Source of the DNA: Thiomonas sp.
GTDB taxonomy: Bacteria > Pseudomonadota > Gammaproteobacteria > Burkholderiales > Burkholderiaceae_C
DNA: 6,401 nucleotides
Direction: 5' to 3'
Assembly (NCBI GenBank): GCA_028706735.1
Contig: JAQTVS010000162.1
Location: 1 to 6,401, forward strand
Of the stretch, positions 1-4,760 are shown in pieces. The position numbers and the translations under genes are program-made. Under the pieces are notes generated by a model, which was given only the letters and a program-made list of their open reading frames with translations, did no database searches and had not been told where the DNA came from. Each line of letters begins with the position of its first letter. The first letter of the stretch is position 1.

Positions 1-38
1 ATGCCGCCATTCAGGTGGTCGCGCATGTGCAGTGTCAT
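1..38 (-). CDS. Possible start of a leftward gene, cut by the window edge
   Basis: On the - strand an ATG at 38-36 opens a frame reading MTLHMRDHLNGG before the window ends; a second in-frame ATG lies at 26-24. An AAGG directly precedes the first ATG, which is too close for a normal ribosome binding site but 12 bases from the second. If real, this gene is divergent from the MFS gene with about 110 bases between them. Twelve residues are not enough to name a family, and this could be a chance frame. Confidence 0.2.
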   Translation of the reverse strand, partial: MTLHMRDHLNGG

Positions 39-97
39 CCTTGAAATGGGTGCATGGGCAGCCAAGTTTAAGGGCTCGCCGTCCCTACGATGCAGCG

Positions 98-114
98 GTC
101 AGGCACTTCCTGAC
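98..114. promoter_or_regulatory. Perfect 6-bp dyad upstream of the MFS gene
   Basis: GTCAGG (98-103) and CCTGAC (109-114) are perfect inverted repeats separated by CACTT. The dyad centre lies about 43 bases before the MFS start codon, a suitable place for an operator. There is no T-run, so a terminator is unlikely. I could not find a convincing -35/-10 pair nearby. The regulatory role is inferred from position only. Confidence 0.3.
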
Positions 115-148
115 GACACGCTCGAATGCTGCCTTTGGATAACGACCC

Positions 149-1282
149 ATGCGCCGATGGATTCCCTTTGTCTTGCTGACCCCGTTTCAGTTCATTTTCG
201 GCCTGATCTATTCCTGGGGAACGATCTCCCCGGCCCTCCACATCCAGAGCGGCTGGCCGCAGGCCACGCTTGATCTGGCTTTCTCGCTTACCCCGCTGGG
301 TTTGCTTCCCGCCGTCATTCTGGCGGGGCGCGCGCTTCATCGCCTGGCGCCGAAGACGCTGCTGGCGTTGGCGCTGGCCTGCTTCACCGTCGGCGGAGGC
401 ATCGGCCTTCTGACGGCCTCGCCCGTGGCGTTCATGCTGGGCTATAGCCTGCTGGCGCTGGGTGTCGGCGCTGGTTTGTCGACCGCCGCCTGCATCGCCC
501 TGGTTTCGCGTCTTTACCCGCAGCGTCGCGGCTCGCTGGGCGGCGCGCTGCTGGCGCTCTATGGCATGTCGTCGGTGGTCAGTGCGCCCTTGTTCGATGA
601 GATCAACCGCCACATGGGCTGGCGGCCCTCGCTTGCCGCGCTGCTCGGCGTGTATGCGGCCATCGGGTGGCTGGCCTGGGCCATTCTGCCTGAGGCGCCC
701 GCGGCGCCGGGGCGCCAAACGGACCACCTGCCGCTGATGATTCTGCTCAGACAGCGGCCCTTGCAGTGGGCGCTGGTCATTGTCCTGATGGCCGCGCCGC
801 TGGGCTCCGCCTCTTTTGCCACGATCGGGCATCACACCAAGGCCCTTGGCATCAGTTCGGCGCTGGGCGTGTTGGCGGTGTCGCTGATGGCCTTGGGCAA
901 CGGAGTGGGACGGCTGGGATTCGGCTTGCTGGCCGACTGGATTTCGCCGCGCTTCAGTCGCACCGCGACGCTGGGCCTCAACGCGCTTGCCGCGCTTTTG
1001 TTGCTGGGGGTGTTGCACGGCTTCGGCGTGTGGGCCTTTGCCGCCTATCCGCTGCTCATCGGCCTGGCGTTCGGCGGCATGGCGGGTAAGCTGCCTGCCT
1101 TGGCCGCGCAAGTGGCCGAGCACCACGGCGAGGCGGCATTTGGCCTGCTGTTTGGTGCGTTCGCTTTCGCCAGTTTTCTCGGCCCATTGTTGAGCGCTGG
1201 CCTCGGCATGCACTCGGCGCTGCAGGGGCTCGCCTTGTGCGCTCTTGCGGCGATGGGGCTTGGCTTGGCTGTGGCGAGGTGA
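149..1282 (+). CDS. MFS transporter, oxalate/formate antiporter-like
   Basis: Predicted inner-membrane secondary transporter of 377 residues, slightly shorter than the usual 400-430 for the superfamily. About twelve hydrophobic segments are visible, in two halves joined by a polar stretch near residues 181-195. The first helix carries GLIYSWGTISPAL (18-30), followed by SGWPQATLDLAFSL (34-47), a pattern typical of the OFA (oxalate/formate antiporter-like) branch. The loop GRALHRLAPK (60-69) and the second-half copy GRLGFGLLADWISPR (254-268) correspond to MFS motif A. The ATG at 149 is chosen because the first helix begins right after it; only a weak GGA at 137-139 precedes it. The substrate cannot be read from sequence; a small carboxylate is a family-based guess. 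The gene runs tail to tail into the methyltransferase gene, with no room for a separate terminator. Confidence 0.88.
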   Translation: MRRWIPFVLLTPFQFIFGLIYSWGTISPALHIQSGWPQATLDLAFSLTPLGLLPAVILAGRALHRLAPKTLLALALACFTVGGGIGLLTASPVAFMLGYSLLALGVGAGLSTAACIALVSRLYPQRRGSLGGALLALYGMSSVVSAPLFDEINRHMGWRPSLAALLGVYAAIGWLAWAILPEAPAAPGRQTDHLPLMILLRQRPLQWALVIVLMAAPLGSASFATIGHHTKALGISSALGVLAVSLMALGNGVGRLGFGLLADWISPRFSRTATLGLNALAALLLLGVLHGFGVWAFAAYPLLIGLAFGGMAGKLPALAAQVAEHHGEAAFGLLFGAFAFASFLGPLLSAGLGMHSALQGLALCALAAMGLGLAVAR

Positions 1283-1283
1283 A

Positions 1284-1982
1284 TCAAATCGCTGGATTTT
1301 GCAGCAGCCGCACGTGCATCGGGCGGGTGAAGGACGCGCCTTCGGCGCCGCAGTGCGGGTCGAAGGCGGCCTTTACCGCGAGTCGCAGGGACTCGGTGAT
1401 CTGGTGATCGGCGAAGCTGGGGTAGAGCATGCGCTGCTCGAAGGACTCCCAGCTGGGGAAGTGCGCGGGCATGTCGAAGCGGCGCTCGGCGGTCTGCTGC
1501 CATTGCCCGGTTAGCAAGGCTTGGTCGAGCGCGGCCTGCGCTGCGGCGCGCACCCGGCCTTCGTCGTTGTAGAGCTTGACGATGTCGTTGAGCACGCCTT
1601 GATACACCGGCTCCGAGACATAGAGCCAGCCGCCCGGGCGCAGCACGCGCGAGGTCTCGGCCAGTGCAGTTTGCATGGCGTGCAGCGGGATGTGGTGCAA
1701 CGACTTGAGCATGAGCGCCAAATCGAAGCCGCCGTCCGCGGCCGGTATGGCCGTGGCGCTCTCCTGCACGAAGCGCAGCCGGTCCTTGAGCGCGTCGGGC
1801 TGGCGCGCCAGATTCTTGGCGTGCTGCACGGCATCGACTTCCAGCGCCAGCGCTTCGCAGGCCGGGCAGCGCTCCAGTAGTTCGGTGAGCAGCCGCGCGC
1901 TGCCGCACCCCAGTTCGATGACCTTCAGGCCGTTGCCAAGCGGGACCAGTTCGGCCAGGACGTCGAGTTCGTTGTGGATCAT
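1284..1982 (-). CDS. Class I SAM-dependent methyltransferase
   Basis: Soluble 232-residue protein with a Rossmann-type SAM-binding fold. Motif I is VIELGCGSAR (21-30), the acidic end of strand 2 is ALEVD (46-50), the motif IV region is GFDLALMLKSLHHI (85-98), and SRVLRPGGWLYVSEP (111-125) is the post-motif segment seen in the UbiE/Methyltransf_11 group. The C-terminal part (about 126-232) is helical and has no motif that fixes the substrate. Candidates are a small metabolite or a lipid/quinone-like molecule. The start at 1982 places motif I about 20 residues in, as is normal for the family, although no clear ribosome binding site precedes it. It lies 124 bases downstream of the Lrp gene on the same strand, so read-through from that promoter is possible. 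Codon use is GC-rich like the MFS gene. Confidence 0.88.
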   Translation of the reverse strand: MIHNELDVLAELVPLGNGLKVIELGCGSARLLTELLERCPACEALALEVDAVQHAKNLARQPDALKDRLRFVQESATAIPAADGGFDLALMLKSLHHIPLHAMQTALAETSRVLRPGGWLYVSEPVYQGVLNDIVKLYNDEGRVRAAAQAALDQALLTGQWQQTAERRFDMPAHFPSWESFEQRMLYPSFADHQITESLRLAVKAAFDPHCGAEGASFTRPMHVRLLQNPAI

Positions 1983-2059
1983 GGTTTCGCGTTGTTTGAG
2001 GGGTTACAGCACTTTGTCGTTTCTAGTGTGCCATGTGCAGGCCGCGGGCATCGTAGGAC

Positions 2060-2086
2060 ATGAGCTGGCAGCTCATTCCGGTTTTT
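2060..2086 (+). terminator. Hairpin plus T-run facing right, in the Lrp-methyltransferase gap
   Basis: ATGAGCT (2060-2066) and AGCTCAT (2070-2076) form a perfect 7-bp stem with a GGC loop, followed on the + strand by a five-T run at 2082-2086. This is the shape of a weak intrinsic terminator reading rightward, yet both neighbouring genes read leftward. On the - strand no T-run follows, so it would not terminate Lrp transcription well. It may stop antisense transcription, act as a leader hairpin for the methyltransferase mRNA, or be chance. Confidence 0.3.
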
Positions 2087-2106
2087 CTCTTATATCTATC
2101 CGCGGA

Positions 2107-2568
2107 CTACAGAGGAGGAAGGCGGCGGTCGAGTGGCAGCGTTTTGACGATCGACGTATGCGTATCAGCCTTCCCATGGAGGCGGATGAGCACTTCGTCG
2201 AGGTGTTCCACCGAGCGTAGAAAGAAGTGACAGACGAAATCATCCTCGCCGGTGACCTTGAAGCAGGTGACGCACTCGGGCGTCTCCTGGATCAGCTTTT
2301 CGATGAGTGAAAACTGACCCGGAAGGGACTTGACCCGCACGATCGCCTGAATGGCATACCCAAGCGGCGCGGCCTCGAAGTCAATTGTGAAGCGGCGGAT
2401 GACGCGTCGATCCTCCAGCCGCTTCAGCCGCTCACTGCAACTCGGTGCAGATAGCCCGACCTCGGCCGCAAGAGTGCGGATGGAGGTCCGAGAGTCGCCA
2501 TGAAGCCGCCGGATGATGTGGCGGTCGATGTCGTCGAAGAACAACTTGGCGGATCGCAGAAGTTTCAT
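2107..2568 (-). CDS. Lrp/AsnC-family transcriptional regulator
   Basis: DNA-binding regulator of 153 residues, the normal length for the family. Residues 12-60 form the AsnC-type winged helix-turn-helix (DDIDRHIIRRL, then LAAEVGLSAPSCSERLKRLE as the helix-turn-helix, then RRVIRRF). Residues about 66-145 form the RAM ligand-binding domain, with VTGEDDFVC (105-113) matching the conserved VTGxxD turn that contributes to effector binding and oligomer contacts. The ATG at 2568 gives the standard N-terminus; an in-frame ATG at 2685 would add 39 residues of unlikely composition. The gene is divergent from a LysE-type exporter, an arrangement known from LysG/LysE- and Lrp/exporter-type pairs, so the most likely job is to activate that exporter in response to an amino acid. 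Autoregulation through the shared spacer is plausible. Confidence 0.92.
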   Translation of the reverse strand: MKLLRSAKLFFDDIDRHIIRRLHGDSRTSIRTLAAEVGLSAPSCSERLKRLEDRRVIRRFTIDFEAAPLGYAIQAIVRVKSLPGQFSLIEKLIQETPECVTCFKVTGEDDFVCHFFLRSVEHLDEVLIRLHGKADTHTSIVKTLPLDRRLPPL

Positions 2569-2626
2569 ACCACGGACATTACATGCAAATAGTGAAGTGA
2601 ATATATGGCTTAACAAAACACATGGA

Positions 2627-2654
2627 TAGGTGGGCTGTGTGCCACCTACCATCC
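2627..2654. promoter_or_regulatory. Dyad in the Lrp/exporter spacer, candidate operator
   Basis: TAGGTGG (2627-2633) and CCACCTA (2642-2648) are perfect inverted repeats with an 8-base centre. GGA just before (2624-2626) can pair with TCC (2652-2654) across a 3-base bulge. Lrp-type regulators bind imperfect dyads between divergent genes, and this one lies about 60-80 bases from the Lrp start codon. There is no adjoining T-run. The operator role is inferred. Confidence 0.35.
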
Positions 2655-2707
2655 AGCTGCCAACACAAAAGATGTGGCGTGTCACTTTCTGGAAAAGGCG
2701 CTTGAAA

Positions 2708-2905
2708 ATGGCTCAAGATAGGGCGGCCCCCGGCTACACCCGAACGCATCAGCGCATTGTCGATTCCTGGCCGCAAAGAGCGGTCGAGGTCTCCGCCTTT
2801 GTCAGCCAATATCAGACCATCTACTACTGCCACGAGCATGGTCTGCCGACAGATGGCCAGGCCGCTCCGCTGAAATCAAGACTGCCGGAGGCAACATGTC
2901 TGTGA
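2708..2905 (+). CDS. Small ORF of unknown function overlapping the exporter start
   Basis: Encodes 65 residues that I do not recognise, soluble in character, with aromatic/His segments such as YQTIYYCHEHGLPTDG in its middle and no membrane segment or signal peptide. An AAAAGG at 2693-2698 lies 9 bases before the ATG at 2708, a fair ribosome binding site. Its TGA (2903-2905) lies inside the exporter gene, giving a 10-base overlap of the kind seen in translationally coupled pairs. The same frame is open from further upstream (2630) but has no better start there. It may be a genuine small protein, a coupling leader for the exporter, or a remnant of a larger lost gene. Confidence 0.35.
   Translation: MAQDRAAPGYTRTHQRIVDSWPQRAVEVSAFVSQYQTIYYCHEHGLPTDGQAAPLKSRLPEATCL
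2887..2891 (+). promoter_or_regulatory. Ribosome binding site deciding the exporter start
   Basis: GGAGG lies 4 bases before the ATG at 2896. A second in-frame ATG at 2908 would be 16 bases away, so the first is preferred. The site falls within the coding region of the preceding small ORF, consistent with coupled translation. Confidence 0.6.
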
Positions 2906-3510
2906 CGATGAGCGGCGACTTCAAGGCAGTCCTGTCCTTCTCCTTCGCCTCGGTTGCGTTGCTTGCCAGTCCGGGACCCGCAACGGTTGCCCTAGCGGCG
3001 AGTGGGGCGAGCTTCGGAGTTCGGCAGTCCCTGAAGTTCTATTTCGGGATCGTGCTCGGGTTGGTGCCGCCGATCATGATTGTTGCGACCGGTCTCTTTG
3101 TCGCCATTCGCACGATACCCTTCATGCCGTCAATCCTGTTTGCTGTATCCGTTGCCTACATCTTGTATTTGGCCGTGAAGATCGCAACGGCGGCGCCATT
3201 GCAGGAATCGACGCACGAGGCATCCCCAGGGTTCCCATCGGGATTCATTCTTGGACTCACCAACGTCAAAGCGTATGCCGTCTTTGCGGCTCTTTTTGGC
3301 GGTTTCACCCTGGGTATATCGGATCAGTGGGATGTCGCCATCAAAGCGGCGATCTGCATGGGAGTCATTGTGATCTTCGACTTCCTGTGGCTCGCCATGG
3401 GAAGCAGCCTGCGACGCTTCTTCACGGACACCGTACTCAACCGATTGGTGAACATTGCTCTCGCCGCGTTGATGGTGGCTATGGTGGCTTGGTCCGTCTG
3501 GGAGTCTTGA
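2896..3510 (+). CDS. LysE/RhtB-family amino-acid exporter
   Basis: Inner-membrane efflux protein of 204 residues, a typical length for the LysE/RhtB superfamily, with about six hydrophobic segments (roughly 11-33, 45-70, 78-98, 115-140, 147-168, 184-202). The family signature SPGPATV (25-31) follows the first helix, and GFILGLTNVKAYAVFAA (116-132) matches the conserved segment usually written GFxxNxxNPKA; here Asn-Val replaces the common Asn-Pro. These proteins export amino acids or close analogues using the proton gradient; the substrate cannot be assigned. Divergent Lrp control is likely. Base composition is lower in GC than the flanking genes (about 47% in the line 3121-3180), consistent with a different origin from the MFS gene. 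A stem-loop follows the stop codon directly. Confidence 0.9.
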   Translation: MSVTMSGDFKAVLSFSFASVALLASPGPATVALAASGASFGVRQSLKFYFGIVLGLVPPIMIVATGLFVAIRTIPFMPSILFAVSVAYILYLAVKIATAAPLQESTHEASPGFPSGFILGLTNVKAYAVFAALFGGFTLGISDQWDVAIKAAICMGVIVIFDFLWLAMGSSLRRFFTDTVLNRLVNIALAALMVAMVAWSVWES

Positions 3511-3549
3511 GCCCGAAATCGACGTCAAGAGGCCTGAACGATTTGGGCT
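3510..3549 (+). terminator. Stem-loop at the exporter stop codon
   Basis: AGCCC-AAATCG (3510-3521, with G3515 bulged) pairs with CGATTTGGGCT (3539-3549), giving 11 base pairs around a 17-base loop. The left arm begins in the last base of the exporter TGA. What follows is TATCC rather than a T-run, so it may be a weak terminator or an mRNA 3'-end stabiliser. Its right arm touches the start of the permease relic. Confidence 0.45.
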
Positions 3550-3600
3550 TATCCAGCATCGTGGGGAGTCTGCTCCGCGTGCAGTTGCTTTTCTGGGCTC
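3544..3600 (+). pseudogene. Decayed fragment of a TSUP permease gene
   Basis: Aligned without gaps to 4984-5040 in the intact permease gene (offset 1440), I count 51 identical bases of 57, with mismatches at 3547, 3551, 3559, 3576, 3598 and 3599. The + strand translation LSSIVGSLLRVQLLFW corresponds to LSSTVGSLLGVQLLFW (residues about 78-92 of the permease). Similarity fades on both sides. Only about 19 codons remain, so it is non-functional. The six differences suggest either an old duplication or a copy from a diverged relative. Confidence 0.8.
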
Positions 3601-3645
3601 ACGCAGGTGGGCATTGATCTGGGTGAACAAGCTATGCGGCGCACG

Positions 3646-3688
3646 CGCGCACGAACAGCAGAATCTCGCAGGCCATTTCGGTGCTGGG
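3646..3688 (-). pseudogene. Decayed fragment of an acyl-CoA synthetase gene
   Basis: Aligned without gaps to 5788-5830 in the intact ligase gene (offset 2142), I count 39 identical bases of 43, including 24 in a row at 3646-3669. Read on the - strand it gives STEMACEILLFVRA, matching SAELAREILLFVRD in the ligase C-terminal domain. A weaker match around 3625-3641 to 5747-5765 may extend it with a small deletion. It is in the same orientation relative to the permease fragment as in the intact pair, but the space between the two is 45 bases instead of 747. Confidence 0.75.
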
Positions 3689-3756
3689 TGAATTGCCCTT
3701 GCTTGACTATGGTGATCATCATGCAGGTGCCGTAGACGCTGGAGGATTCTCTCGGC

Positions 3757-3873
3757 ATGACTGACATTTTGGTGCACATGCGCGGGGTGTCGCTGACTAT
3801 GCTGATGTTGATTCGACTCAGGGGGTTGAGCCCATGTTTGAACAACATGGGTGCGTTGAATCAACTCAATTGA
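3757..3873 (+). CDS. Doubtful 38-residue ORF before the dioxygenase gene
   Basis: An ATG at 3757 preceded by GGAGG (3741-3745, 11 bases away) opens a 38-residue frame ending at TGA 3871-3873. The peptide is rich in Leu (9) and Met (5), with MLMLIRLRGL in its centre. It spans one hairpin and ends in a second. It could be a leader peptide for the dioxygenase transcript or merely a chance frame in decayed DNA; I lean to chance. Confidence 0.15.
   Translation: MTDILVHMRGVSLTMLMLIRLRGLSPCLNNMGALNQLN
3831..3851. repeat. Perfect 8-bp inverted repeat
   Basis: CCCATGTT (3831-3838) and AACATGGG (3844-3851) pair perfectly around TGAAC. It lies about 80 bases before the dioxygenase start. No T-run follows, so an operator or leader hairpin is more likely than a terminator. 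No protein is known to me for this site. Confidence 0.5.
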
Positions 3874-3878
3874 AGTTG
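3862..3878. repeat. Short inverted repeat next to the previous one
   Basis: CAACT (3862-3866) pairs with AGTTG (3874-3878) around CAATTGA, whose core is itself palindromic. With the dyad at 3831-3851 it makes two adjacent stem-loops in the probable promoter/leader of the dioxygenase gene. Confidence 0.35.
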
Positions 3879-3900
3879 CATTGGCGACGCAGTTCATACT
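3870..3900 (+). promoter_or_regulatory. Weak sigma70-like promoter for the dioxygenase gene
   Basis: TTGAAG (3870-3875) and CATACT (3895-3900) each match the consensus at four of six bases, but the 19-base spacing is longer than ideal. The predicted transcript would start near 3907 and carry the AAGGGA ribosome binding site at 3921-3926. The assignment is tentative. Confidence 0.22.
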
Positions 3901-3920
3901 GGGGAGCGCACTCTCCGAGA

Positions 3921-3926
3921 AAGGGA
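3921..3926 (+). promoter_or_regulatory. Ribosome binding site setting the dioxygenase start
   Basis: AAGGGA lies 6 bases before the ATG at 3933 (9 before the ATG at 3936). This supports a start here rather than at the in-frame ATG at 3834, which falls inside a hairpin and would add 33 residues unlike the family. Confidence 0.55.
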
Positions 3927-3932
3927 ATCAGC

Positions 3933-4717
3933 ATGATGGTGACAAATCATTGGGAAGTTGCACAGGACATCAAACTGCCGCAGTCGACATCGATAGGCTT
4001 GGCCGAGCTCACCGACCAGTCGATATCCGCGATCAGGCGCGCCTTGTGTCGCTACGGTATTGCGCTCCTTTCCTTTGGCCGAGTGGCCGCCGAGAACGAT
4101 GTGATCCTGTCGTTGATCAGCGCGCTTGGGCAGACGCACACACATGATGGCAAAGGCCGTGAAATCTGGGATGTGAGGGTTGGTGGAAGCAACGGTCTGG
4201 AAGCGCTGGCGATCTCGCACTCGGACCGTGAATTCTTCTTCCACACCGATTGCTGCTACGAGGCGGACGTGCCCGGCTATTTCGCGCTGTATGTCGTCCA
4301 ACAGGATAGGCTCGGTGGAAGTGTGAACCTGTTGATCAAGGCCGACGTCCTCCTGAATCGCTTGTCTTCCGCCCAGAAACTTTCCAGACTTTGACCATGG
4401 CGACTTTTCCGATTCGGGTGCCGGAGGAGTTCTATAAGGGGCGGGACAGAATCCATTCGTTATTGGTGGACGAAGATCACAACTTTCGCTATCGCCGCGA
4501 CCTCATCGTGCGCGAAGAATTGGACGCCCGGCAGATCGCGGCTCTGACCGAGCTGGAAACGCAGATGGCGGACCCCAGGGTGTCGCGGCGCATTCGGCTG
4601 AGCGAACATCAGATGATGATTCTCGACAACAAACGCTATTTGCATGCCAGAACGCCGATCAAGGACCGTGCAAGACACCTGAAGCGGGTGCGGTTCAACA
4701 TGGAATGTGCGGCCTGA
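3933..4717 (+). pseudogene. TauD/TfdA-like Fe(II)/2-oxoglutarate dioxygenase, frameshifted
   Basis: Two adjacent frames together make one dioxygenase of about 261 residues. The first (3933-4394) has the N-terminal part, RYGIALLSFG, the loop EALAISHSDREFFFH and the iron-binding HxD as His104 and Asp106 (FFFHTDCCYE), then GGSVNLLIKA. The second, one frame back, carries FPIRVPEEFYKGRDR, FRYRRDLI, the third iron ligand His (codon 4643-4645, in LDNKRYLHART) and the probable 2-oxoglutarate-binding Arg (codon 4673-4675). The total of 785 bases is one short of a whole number of codons. The first frame stops at 4392-4394; adding one base near 4378-4392 would join both parts. As written the enzyme cannot bind iron or cosubstrate. 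An ATG at 4397 could start the second half alone but has no clear ribosome binding site. The substrate is unknown; amino acids, sulfonates and carboxylates are family precedents. A sequencing error is possible. Confidence 0.85.
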
Positions 4718-4760
4718 GCCGTTCAGTCAAAGTCGCTGGCAAGTCATAAACCACTCCGCA

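Larger units (their letters stand above)
2569..2895. other. Shared Lrp/exporter spacer
   Basis: This 327-base spacer separates two divergent genes. The Lrp-proximal part (about 2575-2625) is the most AT-rich piece and should hold the leftward promoter; on the - strand a TTGTTA followed 17 bases later by ACTATT is only a weak match. A dyad lies at 2627-2648. The right part contains a 65-codon ORF (2708-2905) that overlaps the exporter start. I see no repeat, RNA gene or mobile-element end here. Confidence 0.5.
3511..3932. other. Gene-poor region with relics and hairpins
   Basis: This 422-base region has no convincing full gene. In order it holds a stem-loop after the exporter, a decayed permease fragment (3544-3600), a decayed ligase fragment (3646-3688), a possible 38-residue ORF (3757-3873), two hairpins (3831-3851, 3862-3878) and the leader of the dioxygenase gene. 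A longer - strand frame across 3549-3848 has no family signature. The segment 3689-3756 is unexplained; no transposase piece or terminal inverted repeat is visible. Confidence 0.6.

Noticed and set aside
68..1213. Long - strand open frame antisense to the MFS gene
   Set aside because: Its translation is Gln/Arg/Gly-rich with no domain, typical of a GC-rich antisense shadow; the + strand frame has clear membrane helices and MFS motifs.
1045..1908. 287-codon - strand frame overlapping the methyltransferase gene
   Set aside because: Arg/Ala-rich shadow in another frame of the methyltransferase gene, which has real SAM-binding motifs.
2569..2685. Upstream ATG (2685) for the Lrp-type regulator
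   Set aside because: It would add 39 residues outside the family's normal length, spanning the AT-rich promoter-like region and the dyad.
2579..2839. 86-codon - strand frame starting MLVAVVDGLILADKGG
   Set aside because: No recognisable domain or ribosome binding site; it runs through the dyad and the probable regulator promoter.
3130..3897. 255-codon - strand frame across the exporter end and relic region
   Set aside because: No family signature; its ARFCCSC-like similarity to a shadow frame of the ligase gene comes from the shared relic DNA, not from a shared protein.
3511..3932. Insertion-sequence remnant
   Set aside because: No transposase-like frame, terminal inverted repeats or target-site duplication is visible; the recognisable pieces are host-type permease and ligase sequence.
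4376..4400. Programmed -1 ribosomal frameshift in the dioxygenase gene
   Set aside because: No canonical slippery heptamer in the zero frame and no convincing downstream pseudoknot; this enzyme family is not known to use one. A mutation or sequencing error is simpler.
3933..4717. Naming the dioxygenase as taurine dioxygenase (tauD)
   Set aside because: Only the general HxD...H...R motif supports the superfamily; the surrounding residues do not let me fix taurine as substrate.
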